Shown here: positions 28,091-37,048 of the stretch, one piece after another
Position numbering within the stretch: the first letter of the stretch is position 1
Layout: each line of letters starts with the position of its first letter
The notes under the pieces: generated by a model
Told to the model about the DNA's origin: nothing
Seen by the model: only the letters and a program-made list of their open reading frames with translations
Databases searched by the model: none
Made by a program: the position numbers and the translations under genes
NCBI RefSeq assembly: GCF_040741455.2
Contig: NZ_CP160328.2
Location: forward strand, 186,001-250,000
Direction: 5' to 3'
Source of the DNA: Snodgrassella alvi
GTDB lineage: Bacteria; Pseudomonadota; Gammaproteobacteria; Burkholderiales; Neisseriaceae
Length of the DNA: 64,000 nucleotides

Positions 28091-29416
28091 TTAATGTTTG
28101 CGTAAAATAAATCTCTTAAAATCAAGGTGTAATTCTTCGCAGCGCCATAAGTAGAATAGTACCGGTATATTGCCGAGTGCCACTAGCAGATATAGTATTT
28201 TGATACTGTCAGAAAGCCAGATAAGTACAGCACTCAACAGGGCAGCGCAGACCATAAACAAACCATTGATAATGTTATTGGCTGCTATAGCATGAGCACG
28301 GAATGCATCAGTACTGGCCGTTTGCAGCCACGTATACAAAGGCAGTGAAAAGAAACCACCAAAAAATCCAATGCCAATAATGCACAACATGATAGAAAAG
28401 CTGTGAGAGCGGCTCAAAAATTCATTAATACCGCCTATTGACTGGTGAGGTGTTTGTGTAAACCACACCAGCAGCAGACCAAATATAGTCATTCCCAGTG
28501 TGCCGAGCACGACCAGACCAAGGTGCAGTTGATGATGGCTCAGACGAGCGCAGGCAATAGAACCAGATCCTATGCCTAGTGAAAATAGCGTAAGCATTAG
28601 ATTGAACACAGCCTCATTACCGCCTAGATTCAGACGGGTAAACGTGGGAAGCTGGGTAATATACACTGAGCCAAGCAGCCAAAACCAAGAAATACCGATA
28701 ATGGCAACCCAAACATTTTTCTGCCGATAAGTCTGTTGGAGAAGCTGTGTGGTGCTGTGCCAGATATTTACATTGATATATTGCTGTGGAATCTGAGCCG
28801 GTACGCGTGGCATGAACATGCTTGAAAGTTGTCCAAGTATGGCAACCAACAATAGAATACCAAACAGCCATGCGGTATTGGTGCCGGCCAGAATGGTGCC
28901 GAATATTTGTCCGAACAATATGGAAAGAAATGTACCACTTTCAATCAGGCTGTTGCCATTAAGTAATTCATAACGTGGTAAATATTCCGGCAAGATGGCA
29001 TATTTCAACGGACCAAACAAGGTAGAATGGGTACCCATTAGAAACAGACATAGCATTAATAGAGATACCGACTCTAACCAGAAGCCAATTCCAGCTACCA
29101 GCATAATGCCAATTTCAGCTGCTTTAATCCAGCGAGCCAATATTGCTTTATCCAGCTTATTACAAAATTCACCCGATAAGGCTGAGAACAGAAAATAGGG
29201 CAGGATATACAATAATGCTCCGGCATTGAGCATTTGACTGGCTGGCAGCCAAGAATGAGTTCCCAGCCCATAAAAGCTTATTAATACAAACAATGCTGTT
29301 TTAAACAGATTATCGTTAAAAGCGCCGAAAAACTGGGTACCAAAAAGTGGCAGAAACCTGCGGGTGCGGGCAAAAGCAAACTGACTGCAAGAAGGCAACA
29401 TATCAGGGGTAGACAT
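28091..29416 (-). CDS. LplT-like MFS transporter (lysophospholipid flippase family)
   Basis: A 441-residue protein with 10-12 membrane segments. The N-terminal FFGAFNDNLFKTAL motif (about 29-42) and the FGPLKYAILPEYL stretch are the signature of LplT and of the MFS domain fused to Aas acyltransferases. LplT flips lysophosphatidylethanolamine inward for re-acylation. The protein ends after the MFS domain, so the acyltransferase is not fused; none is encoded in this window. The 108-aa gene lies 31 bases upstream and may be cotranscribed. The exact substrate is inferred from family. Confidence 0.85.
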   Translation of the reverse strand: MSTPDMLPSCSQFAFARTRRFLPLFGTQFFGAFNDNLFKTALFVLISFYGLGTHSWLPASQMLNAGALLYILPYFLFSALSGEFCNKLDKAILARWIKAAEIGIMLVAGIGFWLESVSLLMLCLFLMGTHSTLFGPLKYAILPEYLPRYELLNGNSLIESGTFLSILFGQIFGTILAGTNTAWLFGILLLVAILGQLSSMFMPRVPAQIPQQYINVNIWHSTTQLLQQTYRQKNVWVAIIGISWFWLLGSVYITQLPTFTRLNLGGNEAVFNLMLTLFSLGIGSGSIACARLSHHQLHLGLVVLGTLGMTIFGLLLVWFTQTPHQSIGGINEFLSRSHSFSIMLCIIGIGFFGGFFSLPLYTWLQTASTDAFRAHAIAANNIINGLFMVCAALLSAVLIWLSDSIKILYLLVALGNIPVLFYLWRCEELHLDFKRFILRKH

Positions 29417-29447
29417 AAATAACCTTGTAAAAGGGTGGTCTGAATAA

Positions 29448-29774
29448 TTACAGAGTGCCAGTTAGATCGTTTAGCAAAAATTGCTGGCCACAGAGATTCA
29501 GATATTGTTGCTTTAAACGTCCAATAATGTGGTCTTGTGCATCACACAATTGAACGTAATCCGACTGCCGGTACCATTTCAGGCTTTCTTGCTCTGATAA
29601 TTGCTCCAGCAGCTGCCATTGAGCCGCACAGGCTTGACGGTCTGCTGTATCTGCCTGAGCTTTGACAGCATAATAACCAGTTGCACCATCGGTGTAAGCA
29701 GAATCGTCTTCATCAGTCAGCACCAGAAACCCGAGATGATGATTGTCGTTACTGTTAATACTGAAGTAGAGCAT
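29448..29774 (-). CDS. Small protein of unknown function (108 aa)
   Basis: I do not recognise this family. The 108-residue product has no signal peptide or membrane segment. An N-terminal beta-like part (MLYFSINSNDNHHLGFLVL) precedes an acidic turn (TDEDDSAYTDGATGYYAV) and a Gln/Leu-rich helical half. Placement 31 bases upstream of the LplT-like gene on the same strand suggests one transcript, and the low stop-codon density and balanced composition suggest a real gene. No strong ribosome site is visible, and no function can be offered. Confidence 0.6.
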   Translation of the reverse strand: MLYFSINSNDNHHLGFLVLTDEDDSAYTDGATGYYAVKAQADTADRQACAAQWQLLEQLSEQESLKWYRQSDYVQLCDAQDHIIGRLKQQYLNLCGQQFLLNDLTGTL

Positions 29775-30284
29775 AATAAAAAATTTTCTTTGAGCTTTGA
29801 AAAGGACTTATTCTGTTTTTTTCATGATTCTGGCAGAATTCTAGCAGCTTATAAAAAATTTTGTATGCTAATCTGCATACTTTTTGAAAACAAAATATGT
29901 ATTTATATTATTAAAATATCATAAAGCTTTCAGGGTTGATTTTTTGCTGTATATATCTGTACCTATAAATTTTTTAGTCTGTCGTGCAGGTAAACTAATC
30001 TGATTGTTTAAGTAATTTAAGTCCTGTAGTTTCCAGCGCTGAGAGAAAGTTGCGATTATTGGAGTGATTGTTAGATGTAGTCTGAAAGTAGATTGGAACG
30101 GAAATAAAGTATTGAAATGTGTTTGTGGTAATGTTAAAAGCATAAATAATGAAATCGATAATCTGCTCAATAGAGGAGGAGATACTGATGAAGGAATTAG
30201 TACTCAGCGTTCATAAGCGAGTATAGTTTTTGCATACACAGTGCTACTATCAATACATTATTCCTATATCTAATCAAGCTGATA
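29775..30284. other. Intergenic region with a mini-ORF
   Basis: About 510 AT-rich bases between the divergently placed 108-aa gene and the mltD terminator. No full gene is seen. A leftward 83-codon open frame at 29919-30170 begins with TTG, has no ribosome site and I do not accept it. One 12-codon frame with an excellent ribosome site is listed separately at 30188-30226. Confidence 0.4.
30188..30226 (+). other. Twelve-codon mini-ORF with strong Shine-Dalgarno
   Basis: AGAGGAGGAGATACTG leads to ATG at 30188, and a frame of 12 codons (MKELVLSVHKRV) ends at TAG 30224-30226. The ribosome site is the best in the window. It may be the remnant of a decayed gene, a leader peptide or a micro-protein; no continuation is found in other frames. 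Confidence 0.35.
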
Positions 30285-30328
30285 AAAGATAAAAAAGGAT
30301 TTATGCAAGTAAGCACAAACCCTTTTTT
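30285..30328 (-). terminator. Intrinsic terminator of mltD
   Basis: The stem 30291-30302 pairs with 30317-30328 with one mismatch around a 14-base loop, and leftward a long T-rich tract follows. It sits 20 bases beyond the mltD stop. Confidence 0.65.
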
Positions 30329-30347
30329 AGATGATAATTAATAAAGA

Positions 30348-32288
30348 TTACAGATTGGTCAGTTTAATTTTCTGGCCCGGACGCAATACCTGCTTGCCAT
30401 GTACTTTTTGTAGTTTGCTCACTGGAATATTCAGCCGTTGAGCAATACTACTGAGTGTATCGCCTTTTTTAACAGTATAGGACACCGGAACAATACTACC
30501 TTTTGTTTCTTTGCCTTTACCTACAGCTGCAAGCATACGTTTGTTATCGATATTAGGACTAATTTTCAGTACTTGTCCTATCTGAAGATTGTGTCCGCGC
30601 AAATTGTTAGCGGTGACTAAATCGGCTACATTAATATTATAGCGTTGAGCTATGGAAAATAAAGTATCACCTTTGTTCACTTTGTGAGCAATACTGCTGC
30701 GGCTATCGGCCACATTAATGGTATTGCGTGTAGCGCGTTCTGCACGAATTTCTGCAGACCGTGCTGCCTGAGCTTCTTCACGTTCCGCCTGTGCCAGTGT
30801 TTTCTGTACTGAAGCGGCTGCTGCTACCTGTAATTCAGCGTTCTGGGCAATTTGCATTAATGCATCATTGTTTTCTGCTACAACTGGCGCTACTGAATTG
30901 GCGGCAGGCTGAGAAGTGGCAACAGCTACTGTTTGAACTGTCGTATTGTCTGGCAAAGGTTGTGCAGTATTAATTGCCGTAGTGGTAACAGTAATTGTGC
31001 GGGTTAATACTGGTGCCTGCTGATTGTCTGTATTCGCCACCTCGCTAGTCTGAGAAACAGATACCACTGGATGTGTTACAAAGGTGCCGGGGGGCAAAAC
31101 AGGCTGTGCCATTGCAATATTAAGCAACGGGTCTGTATCTGTATTGCTGAAAGAATCCAGGTTCTGATTGCTGAAACTGTTTTTACTGATTAGCAGGCTG
31201 CGCCCAGCAGGCACAGTATTGCCGCTCAGATTATTCAAACGTTTGATTTCGGCGCTGCTCATTCCGGTCTGTGCCGCTAAATCAGCTACGCTGGTGGGGG
31301 CAAATGCTTTATAAATATTCCAAGACAGCAAGCTGCTTTTATCTGCTTTGCGATAATTACGCTCGAAAGTATTTACTGCGGTAATCGGCAGCAGCATTTT
31401 GCGGTTTTCTTTTGGAATAAATACTGGGCTTTTGAAGCTGGGATTAAGTGTTAAAAACTCAGATGTAGAAATATTGGCCAATCGCGCAGCAGCATCTATA
31501 TCAATTGGCTGATCAATGCTGATGGCTTCGAAATAGGGGCGGTTAGGCACGGAAACCAAATTGATGCCGAAAGCCTGCGGGTTTTCAATAATATTACGCA
31601 CAGCCAGTAGCTTGGGTACGTAATTACGGGTTTCATTGGGCATGCGCAGGTTTTCATATGTTGGGTCTATCCCTGCTAGCTGGGCGCGTTTGATGGCCTT
31701 GCCCACATTGCCTTCACCCCAGTTATAGGCAGCCAGAGCCAGTGACCAGTCACCAAATAGGCTGTAAAGATATTGCAGATAGTTTAATGCGGCATCGGTA
31801 GCAGCATAGACATCATGTCGACCATCGTAAAGATTAGTTTGTTCCAGACCGTACTGTCGTCCACTATTTGGCATAAATTGCCACAAACCTGATGCGCCTA
31901 CACGAGACTGTGCCTTACTTACAAAAGCACTTTCTATAAATGGCAGCAATGCTACTTCTGCTGGCATCTGACGTTTTTCGGCTTCATTCACAATGTGATA
32001 TAAATAGGGCTGACTCCGCAGAATAGTACGGTTGAAATAGTCGCCATGGCTTGAATAATATTGTTCCTGCCGGCGAATAATTTCAGGATTGACTTCAGTC
32101 ATCCTAAAATCCTGACGCATGCGTCCCCAGATATCACGTGTTGAATACGCTTTCCCTTTTAGGGTGGCTGCATTCAGGTTCATGATTGATAGTCCGATGC
32201 CATTACTGGTATAAGATTGGGCAAATGAGATAGTAGGGGCGAGTACTAAGCTAGTGAGTGCTAGTACCATATGCTTCAATTGAGCCAT
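30348..32288 (-). CDS. mltD: Membrane-bound lytic transglycosylase D with two LysM repeats
   Basis: A periplasmic lytic transglycosylase that cleaves peptidoglycan, 646 residues. The signal peptide is about 1-23 (ends SFAQ); there is no lipobox, unlike E. coli MltD. The SLT domain has catalytic Glu119 in LPFIESAF followed by SGLWQFMPNSGRQYG (about 133-147). Ala/Gln/Thr-rich linkers lead to two C-terminal LysM repeats (about 545-590 and 605-646: KGDTLFSIAQ and KGDTLSSIAQ) that bind glycan. Divergent from a YafS-like methyltransferase, as in the mltD-gloB-yafS neighbourhood of E. coli. Confidence 0.94.
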   Translation of the reverse strand: MAQLKHMVLALTSLVLAPTISFAQSYTSNGIGLSIMNLNAATLKGKAYSTRDIWGRMRQDFRMTEVNPEIIRRQEQYYSSHGDYFNRTILRSQPYLYHIVNEAEKRQMPAEVALLPFIESAFVSKAQSRVGASGLWQFMPNSGRQYGLEQTNLYDGRHDVYAATDAALNYLQYLYSLFGDWSLALAAYNWGEGNVGKAIKRAQLAGIDPTYENLRMPNETRNYVPKLLAVRNIIENPQAFGINLVSVPNRPYFEAISIDQPIDIDAAARLANISTSEFLTLNPSFKSPVFIPKENRKMLLPITAVNTFERNYRKADKSSLLSWNIYKAFAPTSVADLAAQTGMSSAEIKRLNNLSGNTVPAGRSLLISKNSFSNQNLDSFSNTDTDPLLNIAMAQPVLPPGTFVTHPVVSVSQTSEVANTDNQQAPVLTRTITVTTTAINTAQPLPDNTTVQTVAVATSQPAANSVAPVVAENNDALMQIAQNAELQVAAAASVQKTLAQAEREEAQAARSAEIRAERATRNTINVADSRSSIAHKVNKGDTLFSIAQRYNINVADLVTANNLRGHNLQIGQVLKISPNIDNKRMLAAVGKGKETKGSIVPVSYTVKKGDTLSSIAQRLNIPVSKLQKVHGKQVLRPGQKIKLTNL

Positions 32289-32435
32289 TCGGATAACCGT
32301 AAAATTTATGCAAAATCCTATTAATATTAAATAGGAAGTCCTTAACGGTCAAGGATAAATCCCTATTTTTACAGTAATCATGAAGATGTGCTAGATGTTT
32401 TTAAATGGCTATGGCATTGATTTAACATAAACACG

Positions 32436-33146
32436 ATGGTGTGGTTAATGAGTTATCCGCAATTGACAGACTGGCTTACACAGCATGCTTTCGGTGCTTA
32501 TCTGAGTAGCCTTGAACAACAGTTTATTCGGCAGAAATTGGCCGTGTTGCGTTTTGGTACCATTATGCAATGTGGGTTTTCGCACTGGCAATTCAAAGAG
32601 GTTTTTGCCGCTGAATCCGAATATCTGGTGCAGAACAATCATGCAGACGCCAATGTTGCGGTAGTGGCTGAAAATAATTTTTTACCATGGGCAGAACAAA
32701 GTGTAGACACTACTATATGGCCACATGGTCTGGATACGCTTTCCGCTCCGGATGAGACGATAGCTGAAATGGCGCGCATACTGGTACCTGGCGGTCATCT
32801 CATTCTGACTGGTCTGAATGTTAAGGGTTACTGGCGCTTATTTTATCAACGTGGCATCTCCATATCGTTACATTTGTTATCAGCCAGTGCAGCAGTAAAA
32901 CGTATGCAGCGCTTCGGTCTCTTTTTGGAAGAAGGCCAGTTTATGGGCTATGGTATTCCTGCATGCTATGGAACAAACCATCATACAATAGAGTATATGG
33001 GTAATCGATGGTGGCCGCATTTGGCTGCTATATATGGTTTGGTACTGGTCAAGCGGACAATACCTTTAACTTTGACGCCGCAAAATACGAGTCTGATACT
33101 AAATCCCGTAAGCAATATGGCCATGAAAGGTATAGAATTAGATTGA
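32436..33146 (+). CDS. SAM-dependent methyltransferase, YafS-like
   Basis: A 236-residue class I methyltransferase-fold protein. The motif region VDTTIWPHGLDTLSAPDETIAEMARILVPGGHLILTGLN (about 90-128) matches Methyltransf_11 motifs post-I to III; the Gly-rich SAM loop is poorly conserved (LRFGTIMQCGFSHW), as in YafS relatives. The substrate is unknown. It diverges from mltD; the YafS family is a known mltD neighbour. ATG 32448 (four codons in) is an equally possible start; neither has a good ribosome site. Closed by the bidirectional terminator at 33149-33176. Confidence 0.8.
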   Translation: MVWLMSYPQLTDWLTQHAFGAYLSSLEQQFIRQKLAVLRFGTIMQCGFSHWQFKEVFAAESEYLVQNNHADANVAVVAENNFLPWAEQSVDTTIWPHGLDTLSAPDETIAEMARILVPGGHLILTGLNVKGYWRLFYQRGISISLHLLSASAAVKRMQRFGLFLEEGQFMGYGIPACYGTNHHTIEYMGNRWWPHLAAIYGLVLVKRTIPLTLTPQNTSLILNPVSNMAMKGIELD

Positions 33147-33148
33147 AA

Positions 33149-33176
33149 TAAAAAGACCTGAATTTATTCAGGTCTT
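33149..33176. terminator. Bidirectional terminator, methyltransferase and spuC-like genes
   Basis: AAGACCTGAA pairs with TTCAGGTCTT (33153-33162 with 33167-33176) between convergent genes. Leftward, a TTTTTATTT run follows the stem. Confidence 0.88.
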
Positions 33177-33195
33177 ATGTATATCCTGATAAATC

Positions 33196-34584
33196 TCAGG
33201 CAGCTTTGTCTGTATCTGTTTTCAGCTTTTTATCCATCATTTCTTCAAATTCACGCATGCACACAGACGCAATAGCGAGCATATTATCAATTTCCTTTTT
33301 GGAAATAATTAGTGGTGGTGCAGCGACCATATGATCACCACAGGCACGGAAAATCAGATTGTTTTTGAAAAAAATATCGCGACATATCAAACCTGTGTTG
33401 CCAAAATCGTCAAAAAGTTCTCGTGTTTCACGGTTTTTTACCAGCGTAAAACCACACATCAGTCCTTCACTGCGGATATCAGCTACATATTTGAATTTGC
33501 TGAAAGTCTCTTGCCAGCGTTTGCGCAGATAAGGGCCGGTTTTAGTACGTACCTTTTCAATTATGTTTTTTTTATCCAATATATTGAGGTTTTCGTACGC
33601 CACTGCAGCTGCGACGGGATGTCCACTGTAGGTAAAGCCATGGTTGAATTCTCCGCCTGCCAGCAGTCCTTCAGTTACTTTGTCATTAACCAAAACTGCG
33701 CCAATCGGCAAGTATCCTGATGACAGACCTTTGGCTGTGGTAAAGATATCCGGTGTAAAACCTAATGTTTCAAATCCAAACCAATTACCGGTACGGCCAT
33801 AACCACAAATCACCTCGTCGGCTACCAGTAAAATGTTATATTTTTTACAAATCTCCTCTATTCTTGGCCAATAGGTAGCAGGCGGAATAATGACTCCTCC
33901 AGCTCCCTGAATCGGCTCACCGACGAAAGCTGCGATTTTATCTGCTCCTAAAGCCAGTATTTTTTCTTCCAGCCAGTTGGCAGCACGAATACCGAATTCT
34001 TCTTCACTTTCATTGTCATCGGCCAGACCGTAATACCAGGGTTGATCAATATGTACGATGTTGGCAATGGGTAAATCACCTTGCTCATGCATACTTTTCA
34101 TGCCGCCAAGGCTGGCTCCGCCAAGTGTGGAACCATGGTAGCCATTCCAGCGCCCGATGATGATTTTTTTATTTGGCTGCCCCACTGACGACCAGTAATG
34201 GCGCACCATGCGGATCATGGTATCAATAGATTCAGAACCTGAATTGGTATAGAACACATGATTAAAATTATTTGGAGTGATTTCAACCAGTTTTTCGGAT
34301 AATCTGATTACGGCCGGATGGGTGGTTTTGAAAAAAGTATTGTAAAACGGCAGCACTTCCATTTGTTTTTCAGCAATTTTGGCCAGTTTTTTCTGGCCGT
34401 AGCCAATGTTCACACACCACAAACCGGCCATGCCATCAATGATTTCATTGCCTTCGCTGTCATAAACATAAATTCCCTTTGCCTTTACCATCATGCGTAC
34501 ACCATGCTTTTTAAGCTGAGCATTATCTGAAAATGGGTGCAGATGATGTTTTACAGCGTGTTTGTTATCGGTTTTTTTTGTCAT
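33196..34584 (-). CDS. spuC: Class III aminotransferase, polyamine:pyruvate type (SpuC-like)
   Basis: A PLP-dependent class III transaminase of 462 residues from the ATG at 34584, which is preceded by AAAGGAG; a longer frame to 34704 adds 40 non-homologous residues. The PLP lysine lies in TTAKGLSSGYLPIGA, and GGMKSMHEQGDLP and DEVICGYGRTGNWFG are typical of SpuC/putrescine-pyruvate aminotransferases. The gene is third after spuA-like and spuB-like genes, the Pseudomonas spuABC order. It would convert putrescine or related diamines to aminoaldehydes. A 4-aminobutyrate or beta-alanine transaminase cannot be excluded. Confidence 0.85.
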   Translation of the reverse strand: MTKKTDNKHAVKHHLHPFSDNAQLKKHGVRMMVKAKGIYVYDSEGNEIIDGMAGLWCVNIGYGQKKLAKIAEKQMEVLPFYNTFFKTTHPAVIRLSEKLVEITPNNFNHVFYTNSGSESIDTMIRMVRHYWSSVGQPNKKIIIGRWNGYHGSTLGGASLGGMKSMHEQGDLPIANIVHIDQPWYYGLADDNESEEEFGIRAANWLEEKILALGADKIAAFVGEPIQGAGGVIIPPATYWPRIEEICKKYNILLVADEVICGYGRTGNWFGFETLGFTPDIFTTAKGLSSGYLPIGAVLVNDKVTEGLLAGGEFNHGFTYSGHPVAAAVAYENLNILDKKNIIEKVRTKTGPYLRKRWQETFSKFKYVADIRSEGLMCGFTLVKNRETRELFDDFGNTGLICRDIFFKNNLIFRACGDHMVAAPPLIISKKEIDNMLAIASVCMREFEEMMDKKLKTDTDKAA

Positions 34585-34670
34585 ATCGATGCTCCTTTGA
34601 GAAAATAGGTATAACCTGTTTGTCATCCTGCCAGTAAAATTCAAACAGGCATAAAAGGTAATATTGTTGT

Positions 34671-36005
34671 TCACACATGTAATAACAAATATTTGCGCTC
34701 CCATGGGCTGATTACACGGAAATACTCTGATACTTCCTGTTCTTTTACTGCTATATACATTTCTACAAAACGCTGTCCAAGGATATCGTGAATGGGTTCA
34801 CATTGACGCAAGCGTTCAATGGATTCTTCCAAAGTGGTTGGAAACTGATAAGGCAGGGAATAAGCATTACTGCTTAAAGGTGCACGCGGCTGTAGTTTTT
34901 CTTTAATACCCAGATAACCACAGGCCAGTGAGCAGGCTATGGCCAGATAAGGATTTACATCCACACCAGCGAGCCGGTTTTCAATGCGTCTGCCTTTGGC
35001 ACTGGCACGTGGTACACGCAGGCCGACGGTGCGATTATCATATCCCCATTCAACATTGGTAGGCGCAGCTGTAAAACGGGTTAGGCGACGAAATGAGTTT
35101 ACATATGGCGCAAAGAAAGGCATCGTTTGTGGCAGGTATTTCTGTAAGCCACCAATGAAATGGAAAAATAGCTCTGAAGGTGAACCATCATTATTGCTGA
35201 AAGCGTTATTGCCGGTTTCTACCTCGACCAGACTCTGGTGTATATGCATGGCGCTACCTGGTTCGCCTTCCATGGGTTTAGCCATAAATGTCGCATACAT
35301 TTTGTGGTGAAAAGCAGACTCACGAACAGTTCGTTTAAATAGAAAAACCTGATCTGCCAAATCCATGGCGTGACCATGTAGGAAATTGATTTCCATCTGG
35401 GCAGCACCAATTTCATGAATCAGGGTATCTACTTCCAGATTCTGGTCATGACAATAGTCGTATATTTCTTCAAAAAGCGGATCAAATTCATTTACTGCAT
35501 CCACGGCATAAGAGCGCCGGCCAAATTCACTGCGTCCGGTACGGCCAATTGGTGGCTGAAGCGGCACATCCGGATCAGGATTGGGTGAAATCAAATAAAA
35601 CTCCATCTCCGGCGCCACAATAGGCTTCAGCTCCATATTTTCATACAGATTTAGAATGCGTCTGAGCACATTGCGTGGTGCGGTTTCTACCGGCAGACCG
35701 TCGGGGGAGAAACAATCGAATATTAGCGATGCTGTCGGATCTTGTGCCCAAGGCACAAAACGTAGGGTAGACGGGTCTGGCTTTAATTCCATATCTGCAT
35801 CGGTTTCATCAAGCAGGCTAGATTGCGGATATTCACCGGTAACTGTTTGCAGTAGAACTGCTTCCGGTAGCCGCATATCAGGCTCAGATATGAATTTATC
35901 TTTGGGGATAATTTTACCGCGTGCCACACCTGTGATGTCCGGCAAAATGCATTCTACTTCAGTGATACCATGTTCTTTAAGCCAATTGAATATATCATCA
36001 TACAT
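34671..36005 (-). CDS. spuB: Glutamylpolyamine synthetase (PuuA/SpuB-type glutamine synthetase)
   Basis: A 444-residue glutamine-synthetase-fold ligase. GS landmarks are present: EMEFYLI near 134-140, the GAAQMEINFLHG segment, HIHQS, and RTVGLRVPRASAKGRRIENRLAG. It lacks the adenylylation site and length of GlnA, which fits PuuA/SpuB/SpuI enzymes that glutamylate putrescine or spermidine using ATP and glutamate. It lies 8 bases after the gamma-glutamyl hydrolase gene and 86 bases before the aminotransferase. The opposing synthetase and hydrolase activities in one operon define the glutamylated polyamine pathway. Confidence 0.88.
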   Translation of the reverse strand: MYDDIFNWLKEHGITEVECILPDITGVARGKIIPKDKFISEPDMRLPEAVLLQTVTGEYPQSSLLDETDADMELKPDPSTLRFVPWAQDPTASLIFDCFSPDGLPVETAPRNVLRRILNLYENMELKPIVAPEMEFYLISPNPDPDVPLQPPIGRTGRSEFGRRSYAVDAVNEFDPLFEEIYDYCHDQNLEVDTLIHEIGAAQMEINFLHGHAMDLADQVFLFKRTVRESAFHHKMYATFMAKPMEGEPGSAMHIHQSLVEVETGNNAFSNNDGSPSELFFHFIGGLQKYLPQTMPFFAPYVNSFRRLTRFTAAPTNVEWGYDNRTVGLRVPRASAKGRRIENRLAGVDVNPYLAIACSLACGYLGIKEKLQPRAPLSSNAYSLPYQFPTTLEESIERLRQCEPIHDILGQRFVEMYIAVKEQEVSEYFRVISPWERKYLLLHV

Positions 36006-36013
36006 AAGTCACC

Positions 36014-36784
36014 TTAAAATAATTCCTTTTGCTTATGCAATCTGTATTGCATACATGCTTCACGAAAAGCCTTAAAAATAGCAATAGAAAGCGGTTTCTG
36101 CCCATACAGCCATTCAGGATGCCATTGCACTGCGTAGCCGAATAGAGGTGCTGCATCAATCCTGAAAGCTTCAATCAGGCCGTCTGGGGCAGTTGCTTCA
36201 ATGCTAAGCCCGGGTGCTAACGTTTTTACTCCTTGCTGATGTAATGAATTAACTGAATACTGCTGCTGATTTGTTGCCATCCATAACATTAACAGGCTGT
36301 CGTCTTGCAGATGAACTGGATGTGCGTCACCGTACTGCACCTCGATTGGTTGATTATCAGGTTCTCGATGGTCTAAAAAACCAGGGATTTCGTGTACATA
36401 CTGATGCAGCGTGCCACCTAGTGCCACATTGATTTCCTGCAAACCGCGGCACACACCCAAAAGGGGAATGCCTTCATCAATCAGTTTCCGGATAAAGGGT
36501 AAAGTTGTATGATCACGTGCTTTATCGTGCAATGTGTTTTCGCGGGCGTTATCTCCGCCATACCAGCATGGTTCAATATTGGAATAGGATCCAGAGAGAA
36601 AAATGCCATCTACTAAAGGCAGCAAGCGTTGTAATGCATCTTGATCAGCCAGAGCTGGCAGCAAAATCACGTCGCCGACACTATTCTGTACAGCCTGAAT
36701 ATATTTATCGCCTACAGCGTGAAAATCCCATTTACCTATCTGCTTTACATCACACGGAATACCAATTACCGGACGCACTTGCAT
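36014..36784 (-). CDS. spuA: Gamma-glutamyl polyamine hydrolase (PuuD/SpuA)
   Basis: A 256-residue class I glutamine-amidotransferase-like hydrolase (Peptidase C26). The nucleophile is Cys112 in LLGVCRGLQEINVALGG, and the His222/Glu224 dyad lies in YAVQWHPEW. Such enzymes release GABA or an amino acid from gamma-glutamylated polyamine products. It is the first gene of the spuA-spuB-spuC-like operon and lies 8 bases upstream of the synthetase. No oxidase, aldehyde dehydrogenase or polyamine transporter is encoded in this window. Confidence 0.9.
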   Translation of the reverse strand: MQVRPVIGIPCDVKQIGKWDFHAVGDKYIQAVQNSVGDVILLPALADQDALQRLLPLVDGIFLSGSYSNIEPCWYGGDNARENTLHDKARDHTTLPFIRKLIDEGIPLLGVCRGLQEINVALGGTLHQYVHEIPGFLDHREPDNQPIEVQYGDAHPVHLQDDSLLMLWMATNQQQYSVNSLHQQGVKTLAPGLSIEATAPDGLIEAFRIDAAPLFGYAVQWHPEWLYGQKPLSIAIFKAFREACMQYRLHKQKELF

Positions 36785-37000
36785 AAGTTAATCTCAAGAT
36801 TTTAATAAATAAAAGAGTTTCTGATTCTGTATTGCATAATCCCACGCCACGCAAAAAATGGCAAGATTTCTTAAGTTAAAGTATTAAAGTGATAAGTTGT
36901 TAATTCCAGTTTTAAATAAATATTGCCAGTGAGCTGTTCTCACTAGCTCTTCGTTATTTTTGGCAGTACACATAAAAACATTTTAGTGTCCGATGAATGT

Positions 37001-37027
37001 AAAAAAGCCCTGAATAAATTCAGGGCT
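37001..37027 (-). terminator. Intrinsic terminator of ppsR
   Basis: A 9-bp perfect stem AGCCCTGAA/TTCAGGGCT (37006-37014 with 37019-37027) with a TAAA loop is followed leftward by a T run. It is 21 bases past the ppsR stop. Confidence 0.92.
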
Positions 37028-37048
37028 AACAAAATCTTTAAAATAGCT

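Noticed and set aside
29919-30170. Leftward 83-codon open frame in the gap upstream of mltD's terminator
   Set aside because: It begins with TTG, has no ribosome site, odd composition (Thr/Leu/Phe-rich from AT-rich DNA) and no recognisable fold.
34585-34704. Forty-residue N-terminal extension of the SpuC-like aminotransferase
   Set aside because: The extension overlaps the end of the upstream synthetase gene and is not family-like; AAAGGAG precedes the internal ATG at 34584.
36785-36870. Possible sigma-54 promoter before spuA (TGGCGT...TATGC on the leftward strand)
   Set aside because: The spacing between the GG and GC elements is 13 rather than 12 bases and the match is partial, so it is not supported.
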